From contig JADNRY010000332.1 in the NCBI GenBank assembly GCA_015501585.1, forward strand, positions 1-64,000: DNA of 64,000 nt. The letters are read 5' to 3'. A program made the position numbers and the translations under genes. Below are positions 23,391-33,947 of this stretch, in pieces. The DNA is from Rhodocollybia butyracea. Taxonomy: Eukaryota; Basidiomycota; Agaricomycetes; Agaricales; Omphalotaceae. The notes beneath the pieces are model-generated. The model ran no database searches. It was not told the origin of the DNA and saw only the letters and a list, made by a program, of their open reading frames with translations. The first letter of the stretch is position 1. The number at the start of each line of letters is the position of its first letter.

Positions 23391-24841
23391 GCTGTAGAAT
23401 ACAGAATACAGTCTGTCACTTGTGCTAGGCCCCGACTACATTGATAGATCAAAGAAGCATCATTTGAAATAAGAGCCATGTACCTTTCAGGGGATAATCT
23501 GATTGCAGCTAAAGTAATCTAAACCTCAGTAGTACACGAGTGTACAATGACTCTGTATTGTGAAATATAAGTACCTGTGAAATTAGTAAGTAATCTAAAC
23601 TATAAATGAATATCAGTACAAAGATCACAAGTAAATAGACGAGTAAGCTTACCCTCAGTAGTACATGAGTATACAACGACTGAGGGAAACAATGAAAAGT
23701 ATCAAAATATAAATAAAGTATCGATGCTGCCTGCCAAGGCAGCTTTTCAATGAGGCGTGTACGTAAAGATAAAGTGGCGAAGGTAAAGAATTTGCCTGTA
23801 AGACATCCGGAAAAACACCCCTTTGCCAAGGATGATTCACATCTTCCTGAGGAGCTACCAGGTGGTCCCAATGACCTGGAAGCTCTAGATTTCATAGGCT
23901 GCCAGGGGACGAGCTATAATTCCCTCAGTTTCTAGGCAACAAAGGAGACCCAGGAGAGTACTTTTAGGCTATCCTCAAGATGTCCCTCAAGTAGCTTTTG
24001 TAAGCCTCAGGTGTGGCTAAAGAACAGTCAAGGAGCCTGGAGGATAATTAGAATACCTCTGAGATATCTCTTGAGAGGACAATACCTATCAGAGGTTACA
24101 GAGAAACATCCTTTGATTATTACAAAGGTTCCATGTAGAGCTTTCAAAATGACTTCGGAAAATTCTTAATACTCTGTGAGCAGTTGAGGTTTGTGAAGAA
24201 GAAACTGACTTGCCTCCTGTCCTGCCCAGGAAGCATCCCTAATGCCTCTGTGAATCCCTCAGATATATCTTCAAATAGCTATGGCTGCACTTGAACTTTC
24301 CTACAGTACCGTCCAGAACGTCCCAGGAATGTCTCAGGATGTTCTTAGGCTGTCCCAGGGATGCCCTGGGCTGTCCTAGGCTGTCCTAGGGATGCCCTGG
24401 GCTGTCCTAGGCTGTCCTAGGGATGCCCTGGGCTGTCCCAGGGATGCCCTGGGCTGTCCCAGGAATGTCTCGGGATGTTCCTAGGCTGTCCCAGGGATGT
24501 TGTGGTCTGCCTTCAGGCTGTCATGGAACGTCTCTTCAAACCCCCAGACATACCTCAGAACAGCTATGGCTGAGCCCCGACTTTCAAACAATGACCCAAG
24601 GAAGCTCAACAGAGCTGCTGGCAGTTTTAAATTTAGTTCTGAAATCATTTTTGCTTTCCTGAAATAAGTGACAGCGGGATTATTCCTGTACTCAAATAAT
24701 ATTTGATAGGACAATATATATACAGCAGAATGAGCAAATGCAGATATGAAAGGCGAATAAAGCAAATGATGAATGGAGCAGACAGTGAATGAAGCGAAAG
24801 GAAGATGCAAAGAGTAGCGAAAAACGACTGAATATTTTGTG
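23391..24841. other. Repetitive spacer
   Basis: No gene is supported. A 29-bp near-identical direct repeat (cctcagtagtac-cgagt-tacaa type) lies at 23524-23552 and 23653-23681. From about 24310 to 24500 a degenerate tandem array of units like GCTGTCCTAGGGATGCCCTG occurs about six times. Confidence 0.5.
24310..24500. repeat. Degenerate tandem repeat, about 20-bp unit
   Basis: Repeated ctgtcctagggatgccctgg-type units with CCC/CTA variants. The units contain internal palindromic parts (CCAGGGATGCCCTGG). No function can be read from it. Confidence 0.7.
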
Positions 24842-27800
24842 TCACCAACCCTCATTGCTTCCAGCCATTGTCTTGGATCTTAGATTTCTCTGCACCCCAG
24901 TGTTCCCGGCGCTTTTTGCTCCTCTGGTGTTTTTTCGCCCTTTGGGTTTCTTCCCTCCCACGTCTTGTTCTTCCACCTTGCCAGAATTCCTGCTCATGCT
25001 CGGGGATTGTATATTTCCCTCCTTTCCATCCACATCGTCGTCACTGTCAAGCTCTATCATGTCTTCTAAATCCGTTATCCCCATCTTGCTCCCAATTTCC
25101 TTCCTAACGTCCAGTTTTGGGCTATTGTCTGGGCGATGATCTGATCCCTCCGCTTTCGACTCGATGCTGAAAGCTCCACCTTCCTCCGCCCCGACAATGG
25201 GCACCTTGGGAGTTCCTGTGTCTTCACTGTCGAACACCGCGCCAAACCCCTTGTCTCCAGCATTGGACCTGCGGCTGCCACTGTTGCCGGGCCCCTTACT
25301 ATCGCGGTTGGACCCTTCGTCGAACCCCTCACCCTCATGGCTGGACTTTCCATCCGAGTCCTCGTGTTTGAGCTTGGAGCCCTCGTTGTCGTTGTCGTTT
25401 CCGCTGCCGTTGTTGCTGCCGTTGCCGTTGTCGCTGTCGTCGCCGTTGCTGTTGTCTTCGCCGTTGTCGCCGTTGTCGTCGCCATTGTTGCCATTGTCGC
25501 TGTCGTTGTCGCTGTCGCCGTTGTTGTTGCCGCCGGACGCATGGTCAAAGCCCTCGCTGTCTCGGTTGGGCGCTTCATCGGACTCAGCGCCCTCACTATC
25601 ACGGTTAGACTCTGCGTCAGACCTCTCGCCATTGCTTGAGTTTACCACACTCCTCCTCTTGGGATCCGGTTCCCCCTTCTGCTTCTCCTCCCCTTCTTGC
25701 TCTTAGCCGCCTTCCTCAAGTTCTCCTCCGTTTCGCTCATCATCTTCCCTGCCGTCTTCACCTCTTTCGTCGCCTTTAGCTTTATTGCATTCTTGTTCTC
25801 TGCCTTCTTCGACGCTATCTCTGGAATCCTCGCCTCTGGCTTCCGCTTTGTCGGCTTCTCCTCCCCCTTTGTCGGCTTCTCCTCCCCCTTTGTCGGCTTC
25901 TCCTCCCCCTTTGTCGGCTTCTCCTCCCCCTTTGTCGGCTTCTCCTCCCCTTTGTCGGCTTCTCCTCCCCCTTTGTCGGCTTCTCCTCCCCCTTTGTCGG
26001 CTTCTCCTCCCCTTTGTCGGCTTCTCCTCCCCCTTTGTCGGCTTCTCCTCCCCCTTTGTCGGCTTCTCCTCCCCTTTGTCGCTTCTCCTCCCCTTTGTCG
26101 GCTTCTCCCCCTTTGTTGGCTTCTCCTCCTCCTCCCTCTTCTTTGCCGGCTTTGCTGGTTTCTTTGCCCCCTCCTTCTTCTTCAGCGGCTTCGTTGCTTT
26201 CTTTGTCTCCTCGTTCTTCTTCGCTGGTTTCTTTGCTGGTTTTTTCGCCTCCTCCTTCTTCTTCTTTGCTTCCTTCTTCTCTGCCGCCTCCTTCTTCTTC
26301 TCCTCGTCCTTCTTCTCCTCACTTTCTGCAAAAGATGACAATGCGTCATAATCGAATGTTTGAACAGAAAGAAGCAAATGACTGGGTGCTCTAAAGTGTC
26401 ATTACATATGAGGGCCTAGCTAGATAAGTGCGACCAACAACTTACCTCATTCTTTCATAAGTTTTTTTCTCTAGAAAATCGAAGTATGCCGGAGAGTTCA
26501 CCCGAATCCTGTCAATGCTTTCCCATATGGCGTTGTATCTACAGCAAGATTATGATAAAGCGAGTTAGTGACAGTAAACCAATGGACTGTTGTTCACTGA
26601 CTGATCCCTGAGATTTTTTGCTGAGATATGTATACTCTGCCTCATTCCACTCGCATGCTCCGTTATACAGTGATAGATCTGCAAATGAGGGTTTGAGCAG
26701 GTCGACAAGAAGTTGAAACAAATACCGTCGCCGTCACTGCAGCTATCAGACGTCCTGGCACACGTTGGAGTCGATGCAGTTCTGTAGTTATGAGGCAATA
26801 AGTCGTCTTATTTTGCGCGTCGACTAAGAATGCACAAAGGATTTGGGCAATGAGCAAAGAATAGAAAGGCTTTCCCGACTTCCTTTCCTGAATAAAACAA
26901 AACCAGTGACGAAAAAGATAGGGAAAAGACAAAAGAATTACCTTGAAGTCGACACCTTCACAGTGGTATCGGCCTTCGCCCATCAGCCAGTTGGCCAATT
27001 CCGCCTCAAGAAAACATTCTTAGAGCAATTAAAGGAAATAAAAAGGAAGAAGCCTTTACCTGAGGCCCTCCCTCATCCACTGAGCTAAAACCGAAATAAG
27101 GATCCACGAGTGTTCTGGTCTGTTGCGCTAAGGCATAACAAACATCGGATTCGCTATAACCCATCTGGTAGGAGGGTTTAGAATGGGAGCATTGGAAGAG
27201 CAGAAGGAATTCACCCAGCGTAGCAACTTATCCAGTGCCTGAGGATCCTTCTTGGTCTCACGTAAATCCTCGAGTATCCGGTTATCATCACCTTGCTGCG
27301 AAACCAACTCCTCTTCCAGTACTTCCCAGGCAAACATCTTGTCAGAAGGAAACATATCCAGAAGGCAGATCGCCTTTCTCACCGCCTGTTTACTTATCTT
27401 TGCAAGCGCATCAGAAGCAAGATCACTTTGAAGGACTTTTGCCCTGGTTCCATTCTGTTTGTTCTTGTTCTTGTTCTCCTTCGTCACGTCCTCAATAACC
27501 ATCTGAAGAAATGGAATGTATGTACATTAGTGGAAAAATCAAAAAAAGTAGATTTTCGCTCACATCATCTCCTTCGTCTCCATTGCCTCCTTCGTCTCCT
27601 TCACCGTATTCCATTGTAACGTCACTGTCTTGCTGGGTCTCATTGTCCAAGGTATGCGGAATATCCGAAGTACTATCTTGTGAGGTAGTAATGCCGAACC
27701 AGTCAGCAACTATTCCGCCTTGGAGCACGGATCACCCACCGTTTCCTGAAGTGCCCGCGCGAAACCGTCGAAGGTAAGCCTGTTCTTGGTCATTAAGTTC

Positions 27801-28110
27801 TGTGGAGTTGTAGTATGTGCGGTATGGAAACCTTATAAGACGAACCAACCCAATCCATCTTTTCTCAATTCTAAGCGCTCACAGAACGAGATAAACTGGC
27901 TGGTTCTACAAAGAGGTCCAACAACTTACCTTTCGGTATTGCGCCCTCTGCAGATGCATCGAACGTCCTCGCATAGGCTTGGACGTGGCCCACCTGTCTT
28001 GGCTTTTCGGGGCCATTTACTTTTTTAGAGGGTTGGGAGCCGGAGTTTTTCGGCTTTTTCTGAGAATGAACTGAAGCAGAGTTACGGCGTTTGTTTCCGA
28101 AAATAACCAC
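24842..28110 (-). CDS. Ten-exon lineage-type gene with charged repeat-rich tail
   Basis: Start ATG at 28110. Exons 28110-27930, 27799-27740, 27676-27564, 27502-27215, 27164-27060, 27004-26942, 26887-26726, 26678-26602, 26538-26446 and 26390 onward join with GT..AG introns (46-60 nt except the first, 130 nt), and every phase matches. The N-terminus is basic. A short segment NDQEQAYLRRFRAG and a central part (NWLMGEGRYHCEGVDFK; KPFYSLLIAQILCAFLVDAQ) resemble uncharacterised proteins common in Agaricomycetes, but I cannot name the family. The last exon begins Glu/Lys-rich and runs through a minisatellite into an in-frame TAA at 25703. The same frame continues after that stop as an acidic Asn/Asp-rich tail to 24842. 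The frame that looks most natural between the minisatellite and 25660 is a different one (Lys-rich). The tail is therefore disrupted, or its length varies between alleles. Confidence 0.65.
25851..26130 (-). repeat. Coding minisatellite, 21-bp unit with 20-bp variants
   Basis: About 13 copies of a unit read on the plus strand as ggcttctcctccccctttgt(c), with either five or four C in the C-run. Full units keep frame. Each four-C unit shifts it, so the open frame on the minus strand passes through all three readings of the same repeat (KPTKGEE, RRSRQRG, GGEADKG). Confidence 0.9.
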
Positions 28111-29199
28111 GTGACGGCGCTTGGAAAAACTTAAAAGAAATGATGGATCTGCGCCTTCATCAGTCTTTCAGACTGTCTTCTGTACATGAAGAAAGTTTAT
28201 TAGATGTCCGGAGAGTAGGAGCGGGAGACACTGTTCTAAGAATTGAACGCAAATCATGGCAACCATCCTTAACCAAAACTACTGGAATACAAGTAATTTA
28301 CTTAAGCACCATCTAAGCATCCTTTGAGTTTGGAATGACAAGTAAGATATACTGAAGAATCAGGAGAGCGAGTAGGCGTACAGCAACTAGACGCGCTAGT
28401 GTGAACAATGAAAGACAATGGAAGGACAATGTCGGAGTCGGAGTCGTAGCGCAATGCTAACGGCAGGCGAGAGTGAGCCAATGCGACAGCAAATCGGAAA
28501 CAAACAAGCACAGCGAACGAAAGTAGTCGAAACAGAGGAATGGCGATGCAATATAATCAGATGGTGGATATGAAGCGTCGAAGCGGAACGATGGCGATGT
28601 AGCGCATTGTGGTGCGCGAAACCGATAACCAGACGGCGAATGAGAAGTGTCAAAAAGGAAGAACGACGACAAGGCACTTCGCATGACGATTAGGGTCAGC
28701 AAGATGCACAAGAAACAAAAGGGCGAGAGTGAAACTGGTCTTGGCAAGAGAACAAAAGGCAGCGCGGAATTAAGGAGAGGCGGGCAGCGAAAGAACCAGC
28801 TGCGCGGGATATGACACAAAAAAAAAGTCAAAGATTTCAAAGAAGACTTGTCTTCGCGATGGGTAAGGGCAAGGGACGCTCTCAATACAGCGGGGACATG
28901 GAGAATTGTCTCATCTCCTTCAAGGTCCAAGGAAATAGCGAAGAAGTTGTTGACACATGTTAGCAGGGTTTAGCAGGGCCCAGAGGCCCTGCTGCTTGTA
29001 AATTGGGGATGCAAGCACAAAGTACACTGCATACTCTGCCCTGACTTCCCTTCCCCTCCCATGCCAAGCAGAGAGCGTTCCGCTGAGCTGGGTGCACTGG
29101 GGTAATACGATATGCCGCATTGGTATAGAATATCGCCGCCTCGCACCGGGTAGGGACAGTAACAGCGGCGCAGTGGCTGCAAATGTTCACCACTCTGTA
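28111..29199. other. Intergenic, no clear gene
   Basis: The open frames here (for example 28457-28930, minus) are compositionally odd and lack any domain. Short internal similarities (GGCGATG, CAGATGG-GGAT-TGAA blocks around 28540-28640) suggest old repeat DNA. Nothing else is supported. Confidence 0.4.
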
Positions 29200-29452
29200 G
29201 GAAGATCGGTTGCATCACCACTGTTCAGGAGTAAACGTTGGGTTTCCAAAGAAACAATATATTTTGAACTAATCTGAACAAGTCGAGTACGCTCGAGAGT
29301 AGCAGCCAGCTGTTTTTCTTGTGCGATGTATGAGGAAATGGAAGATCGGTTGCATCACCACTGTTCAGGAGTAAACATTGGGTTTCCAAAGAAACGATAT
29401 ATTTTGAACTAATCTGAACAAGTCGAGTACGCTCGAGAGTAGCAGCCAGCTG
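29200..29452. repeat. 113-bp near-perfect direct repeat
   Basis: 29200-29312 and 29340-29452 are the same 113 bp, differing at two positions, with 27 bp between them. The second copy lies at the 3' end of the SPT16 relic; the first extends beyond it. A recent local duplication. Confidence 0.95.
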
Positions 29453-31065
29453 CGGATCGAGGAGAGGCGTCAGAGAAGTCGCTCGCCCCGGCGCTGCTAG
29501 GGACTCCGCCAATTCGTCTGGTTCAGCCACAAACTCTGAATCTGAATCTGAAGCATCGGATGCTTTGCTCTATGAGATGAGGATGGCATCAGGGATATTC
29601 TCGTTCTTAAGACAGAAGAGGTACATACCTCCACTCCTTGGGTAGTGCTGCACAGGAAGGTCCAACTCCCTTGGAAAAACTCATACGGTGATTCGTTGAT
29701 ATGCTTCATGATAGGATCCCAGTTCAAGTTGACAGGACCTTCAGCCATTGCAGTGTCCACAGAACTTTTTTTCGAAAGACGCGATTAGCACCGACTCGAT
29801 GTAGAAAGAAAATCAACTCACTCTAGCCAATTTTTGACATTGTCCGTTGACGAGCTTTGAGATTAAGTGGATATGCAACGGTAGCTTGGTAAAATTCTTG
29901 AAAATCAAACACAGATCAAATTGCTTGAGACTGTACTGCACACGCTCAAGTGAAGCAATCTCTATGTCGGACAGAGTGACAAACAAAAATAGAGGATCCG
30001 TGAGATGAATTAAGCAGTCTGTCGTAGGCTAGTCGAACGGAAGTACGGAAGGGGACACCTTCGAAAGCCAGTTCTCAGAAAAGAATGTCAAGCTCCAGTG
30101 TTTCTCCATTCTGCGGAATCTCAAATGAGATGAAGCAGTGTGCAAGTGAGGGCATGCGACTTACAGATGAGGAAGCGGCTTCTGCGGTCGCCTTAATTTC
30201 CTTGTGTAAGATTTACCTTCGCTTCTGTTCTTGGTGCTACATCTCAATTTCATCCTCGTCATCGGTATTTATGCTTCCTGTTTTGTCAAATTGAACATCT
30301 GTAGCCTCACGGAAGAGTTGGACATCCTGGAACAAAGGTAAGCTATACATAACATAACAGAAAAAATGTAGCTGACAAATGTTTTCTTCTTGTCGACAAG
30401 AATTGGGGATCTAAGGTGCACATGAACAATGACGAGGCTGAAAGAAAAGGTGTTTGATATTGTTGAGTAGCACATCTACACCGTATTAAGTTAATAATGT
30501 CAAGCGATATTTCAAGGCAAGTACTCACTGACTTTCTGACCCATTGGAGATTGGTATCGAACGCTGTTCCGATGGATTTCTACTTCGCCCGGAAGCCTTT
30601 TACCATCTGGAGCAGACAACAAGCAATTCTTGCTCGATAACATCGATCACTTCCTTCTTCTGCGCCTCCCGTTCGTTTACGTCCCTTTTCAGCGCGTTGA
30701 TTTGTTTATTGATCGAGTCAAAACGATGTCCATCCGTTGAACGGTATGAGATTGACCGAACAAAGGGAGCATCGGGATCTTCAACGGCTACATTTAAAGG
30801 TACTTATTACTTACCAACGACTTGACCCGGCGTCTGGAAATAGATTCGAAGGTAGGTAAAATCACCTTCGCTGGATCGTCCTCTGCAAGTAAAACATTTT
30901 AGTCGGATTTTTCAGGCGGATGGATACAAGATTCGAACCTGTGCGGATGGCAGTAGCTTGTGCAACAATTCGGCTCAACGGCTTCGAATTCCACAGCACG
31001 CATTCCTTCTCGCACAAGGAAAGTGTTGCCATTGTGAACGGGACGATAGGCTTTTGCAAAATTAG
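29225..31065 (-). pseudogene. SPT16 (FACT histone chaperone subunit) C-terminal half, decayed
   Basis: Reading toward lower coordinates, pieces of the Spt16 middle and C-terminal domains appear in order but in changing frames. The pieces are PIVPFTMATL, then DFTYLRIYFQTPGQVVG, EDPDAPFVRSISYRSTDGHR, DGHRFDSINKQINALKRDV, IVIVHVHLRSPILVDKKK-type sequence, DVQLFREATDVQFDKTGS, LAFEGVPFRTSVRL and SDIEIASLERVQYSLKQFDL. The last is VNLNWDPIMKHINES-PYEFFQG, followed by an acidic tail. Some introns keep GT..AG sites (for example before DVQLFREA). Breaks include a TAG after DEDEIEM (about 30240), a premature stop in the coiled segment near 30630, and frameshifts. FACT is essential, so an intact copy must exist elsewhere; this is a partial extra copy. 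Confidence 0.85.
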
Positions 31066-31941
31066 TTAAAAATGATTGTTGAAGCGAATACAGCAACGTG
31101 CATTCACGAAAGTATGGCTTCGAGTACACGTCGAAGAATTTTACGCTCAACCTCTCAATAGAGCTGTCGAAAAGTAAGATATGCACACGCTTCCCGTGTT
31201 TGATAACTAGCATAAAGTTGATTCCGTTTAGGAGACACCGAATCTCCCACTTCTTGTAGGTTGCAACCATCATGTCCACCTGTGAGCCGAAGACTCATAT
31301 GAGATTTAAGATTGTCGGAGCCTCTAGTCTATTCCGATAAAGCGTTTAAAGGGGAGAAAAGTACTGGTAATTGCGTCAGCTAGGGCGATGGTAATAAGAA
31401 AAGAAATTGTACACACCTACTAACAAACACTTTTTGCAACATCTATGAGGGAGAAGCACTGGAAGGCGGTGTAACATCCACATTGACAGAGCGCACTAAA
31501 GAAGGATGGAGCTTTTCAGCGATAATGGAGCACAAAAGCAAGAAATACGTACCAAGTCTTGCAGTAGACTCTATTTTTATTTTCATTGGTGAACGGTTTG
31601 AAGCAAGATACAAAACCCAGCGCTTGTTAGTCGTAAGCACGTGATCTATTAACGAGCCCTATCGATGAAAGCCACAACTATGAATTATTTTCTTTTTCAT
31701 GTTGAATCATTGTTCTTATGCTTGTCACGCCGCAAACGCACTGCAACATATGTTTTTAAAACTCCTGATACCTTCGAATTTGGGTCTACTATAAATATGG
31801 CACTGCGAGTGCTGATCACAGCTCAAGTCATAGCTACGCATTGGCTACGCATCCCAGGCAAGTATTTAGCGTGATATGGGGCCCCGGCAGTTCCTAAATG
31901 GGACCACGTTGGTTATACTACCGCTACCACTACCAATACCG
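31066..31941. other. Intergenic with possible exon relic
   Basis: A minus-strand frame (31279-31066) upstream of the SPT16 relic does not match Spt16. Around 31460-31530 the reading RSVNVDV and a following GCTTTTCAGCGATAA block recur around 37210-37290, so two relics of one unknown gene may exist. There is no complete gene. Confidence 0.35.
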
Positions 31942-33468
31942 TCAGGAAAATGTACAAAGAAAAATAGAACTATAACAGACCCAGTCATCATCCCGCACGA
32001 ATTCTAATAGCACTACTCGCAAACCTTCACGTCTATCCAAATTCTCTAACGGCTCATAAACTTTGCGATCGACTGTGCCGAGCGGAAACTTGAGAATAAC
32101 AGACCGTATGCAGCCTTGTCCCCTTGACATTGCTGCAGACCGCTCTGAACCCAGTGGAAACCAGCGTGATTGAACCATTGAAACGAGTTCAGAGTGGCTG
32201 CAACAGCTATCAGAAGACAGGTAGAGACTGTGTAGTTTCGGAACAAGGGAGATATCATCCCAAACAGTGAGCGCTGACATCAGCTTTAAAGTGACTGGAC
32301 TTTGTCTCTGATGATTGCGGTAAATTGTGGCGGCGTCCTCAATTTCGAGGGAAGTTAGAGATGGCATGAGATGGAGGGTTCGTAGAAGGTTATCATCAGT
32401 TAGAGATATCCTTTTGATAACAAATGCAGTGATCATGCATTCTGATCTCGACACGAAGGATTCAAATGCCTCGGTTGACCACTCCTTGCCACCATCAACC
32501 ACGAGCTCGGCCAGAGAAGGAAAATTGAAGGAGAGAAATAAAGCCTCTAGTGAGACTATATCTCTTGTAGCAAGTGAAGTGATGTTGGGGTATTTGCTGG
32601 CTTTCTCAAGTCTGATAGAGTCTTCTATGAAACTGATCTCGAGAAAAGTCAGAGAAATGCAGCAATCCAGAACTTTCTTCAATGTTTCCAGGGACTCTAA
32701 GTGTCCGTCGACACAAAATTTTGTAATCTTTTGGCAGATGATGGTGGGGATTGGCAGTAGAGACGTTGGTTCAACAAAACCCCGAACTGTACGAAGTTTT
32801 GGGGAAGTTTCGAACCGACAAAGATCGGCGGCACTGGCACCTTTTCCACCACCGATATCCAGCTCAACAAGAAGGGGAAATTCAAGGCCAGAGAGTATAT
32901 TATAACCAGAGATTGAATTATCTCCAGTGTATCTGAACATCTTCCAACGATGACTTTCGTTTGTGAGCATAGTTAGGCCAGGAAAGGTAAGAGGGCCATG
33001 CCAGTGAAGGGGCTGTGTACCCTTTGCAAGCAATGTTATGTTTAACGGAACCTGATGAGATTTCTCCAGAAACCCGATGATCCTATCTGAAAAGCTAGCC
33101 ACTGAACGTTCAGGCGCTCCCCAGTTTTCCGGCCTAGAAATGGTTGTCTCTACTGTTAAGTTGGACCAGAGTTTCGGTAATCCTTTTACGATTCTGTACC
33201 AACGATGACAAATGGAACCTATCGCGATGGCAGGGAGAGAGGTGTAGCAGTGGCTCTTCAGATAATTTTCTGCGCATGCGTACTCCATAATTATCGCTAA
33301 TATTTCGTCCGGCACCATCCAAAAGGGAGATGGCAAAAATTTGATTTTTTCTCTCTGCTTTCGCGGTATCTCCATTTCATGGCCAAGGTTACGTCGGTCA
33401 GAAAAACAGAACCTCGATTTGAGCATCAAGTTTCTCCATCTGAGCCTCGACGATTTTGATGTCTTCAT
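31942..33468 (-). CDS. F-box/LRR-like protein
   Basis: A single open frame of 508 codons. An F-box-like helix lies near residues 47-95 (FWMVPDEILAIIMEYAC, then ICHRWYRIVKGLPKLWSNL). It is followed by about 350 residues of irregular leucine-rich sequence with repeated L--L-I---DL-type periodicity. This is the usual layout of the large basidiomycete F-box family, substrate adaptors of SCF ubiquitin ligases. The first 28 or so residues look spurious. The family's usual N-terminal coiled coil (SEARKVIQLVSNVMDEDIKI, EAQMEKLDAQIEVL) is present upstream at about 33595-33420 but in another frame, and it meets the ORF at a T-run. The true start is probably near or beyond 33600, and this copy, or the assembly, carries a one-base shift. 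Confidence 0.75.
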   Translation of the reverse strand: MKTSKSSRLRWRNLMLKSRFCFSDRRNLGHEMEIPRKQREKIKFLPSPFWMVPDEILAIIMEYACAENYLKSHCYTSLPAIAIGSICHRWYRIVKGLPKLWSNLTVETTISRPENWGAPERSVASFSDRIIGFLEKSHQVPLNITLLAKGTQPLHWHGPLTFPGLTMLTNESHRWKMFRYTGDNSISGYNILSGLEFPLLVELDIGGGKGASAADLCRFETSPKLRTVRGFVEPTSLLPIPTIICQKITKFCVDGHLESLETLKKVLDCCISLTFLEISFIEDSIRLEKASKYPNITSLATRDIVSLEALFLSFNFPSLAELVVDGGKEWSTEAFESFVSRSECMITAFVIKRISLTDDNLLRTLHLMPSLTSLEIEDAATIYRNHQRQSPVTLKLMSALTVWDDISLVPKLHSLYLSSDSCCSHSELVSMVQSRWFPLGSERSAAMSRGQGCIRSVILKFPLGTVDRKVYEPLENLDRREGLRVVLLEFVRDDDWVCYSSIFLCTFS

Positions 33469-33788
33469 CCATCACATTTGATACCAGTTGAATTACTTTT
33501 CGCGCCTCTGAAACGACAGAGGGGCCCAAGAAAGATCGAAGCTGTTCGTTTATGTCTTTATCGTCAAGCTTTAAACAAGCTCTGTGAGCTAAGTGCTGTC
33601 ATGGGTTGAAACAAATGAGCGCTCAAGGGTGAGAAATAGCATTCTCTTTAACATTGTATTACAACTCCAGTACACTTGCCTGTTGTCCTTGAAAAAAATG
33701 CAACCTTGACTGCGAAGCCCTTGAGAATCCCTTGAGAAACCCAAAAAAGATCTATGTTGAAAGTAATTTGAAAAAAAAAAAAAGGAAT

Positions 33789-33877
33789 GGTCCAACCAGG
33801 ACTCGAACCTGGGCCTCACGGGACAGCCTTCCGCCGTCCACTACCGCCATGCGCGCTAACCACTACACCATTGGACC
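33789..33877 (-). tRNA. tRNA-like sequence, intron-containing, isotype uncertain
   Basis: Good cloverleaf ends: acceptor GGTCCAA/TTGGACC, D-arm GTGT-AGTGGTTA-GCGC, and T-arm CCAGG-TTCGAGT-CCTGG (B box intact). The anticodon stem can pair CATGG/CCGTG around 25 nt, that is, a loop plus an intron of about 18 nt. Position 33 is not T and no plausible anticodon is evident, so it is either a decayed tRNA or one with an unusual intron. The ends resemble tRNA-Gln. It shares acceptor and T-arm with 37820-37901. Confidence 0.5.
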
Positions 33878-33947
33878 AATGTAATTATTTCTTTTGCAGA
33901 GATATTTGACTGCTCCGAAGCCAACGAAAAAATTGATACCAACACGA

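Noticed and set aside
23500..24500. CRISPR-like array suggested by the direct repeats
   Set aside because: Eukaryotic context, irregular spacing, degenerate units; ordinary tandem repeats.
25164..26394. Plus-strand Ser/Pro/Leu-rich ORFs over the minisatellite
   Set aside because: Shadows of the repeat; splice-consistent exons lie on the minus strand.
28457..28930. 157-codon minus-strand ORF
   Set aside because: Low-information sequence with internal repeats; no family, no supporting introns.
30925..31010. Possible tRNA on the minus strand (GGTTCGAATC B-box-like string)
   Set aside because: No matching acceptor stem or D-arm; chance B-box inside the SPT16 relic.
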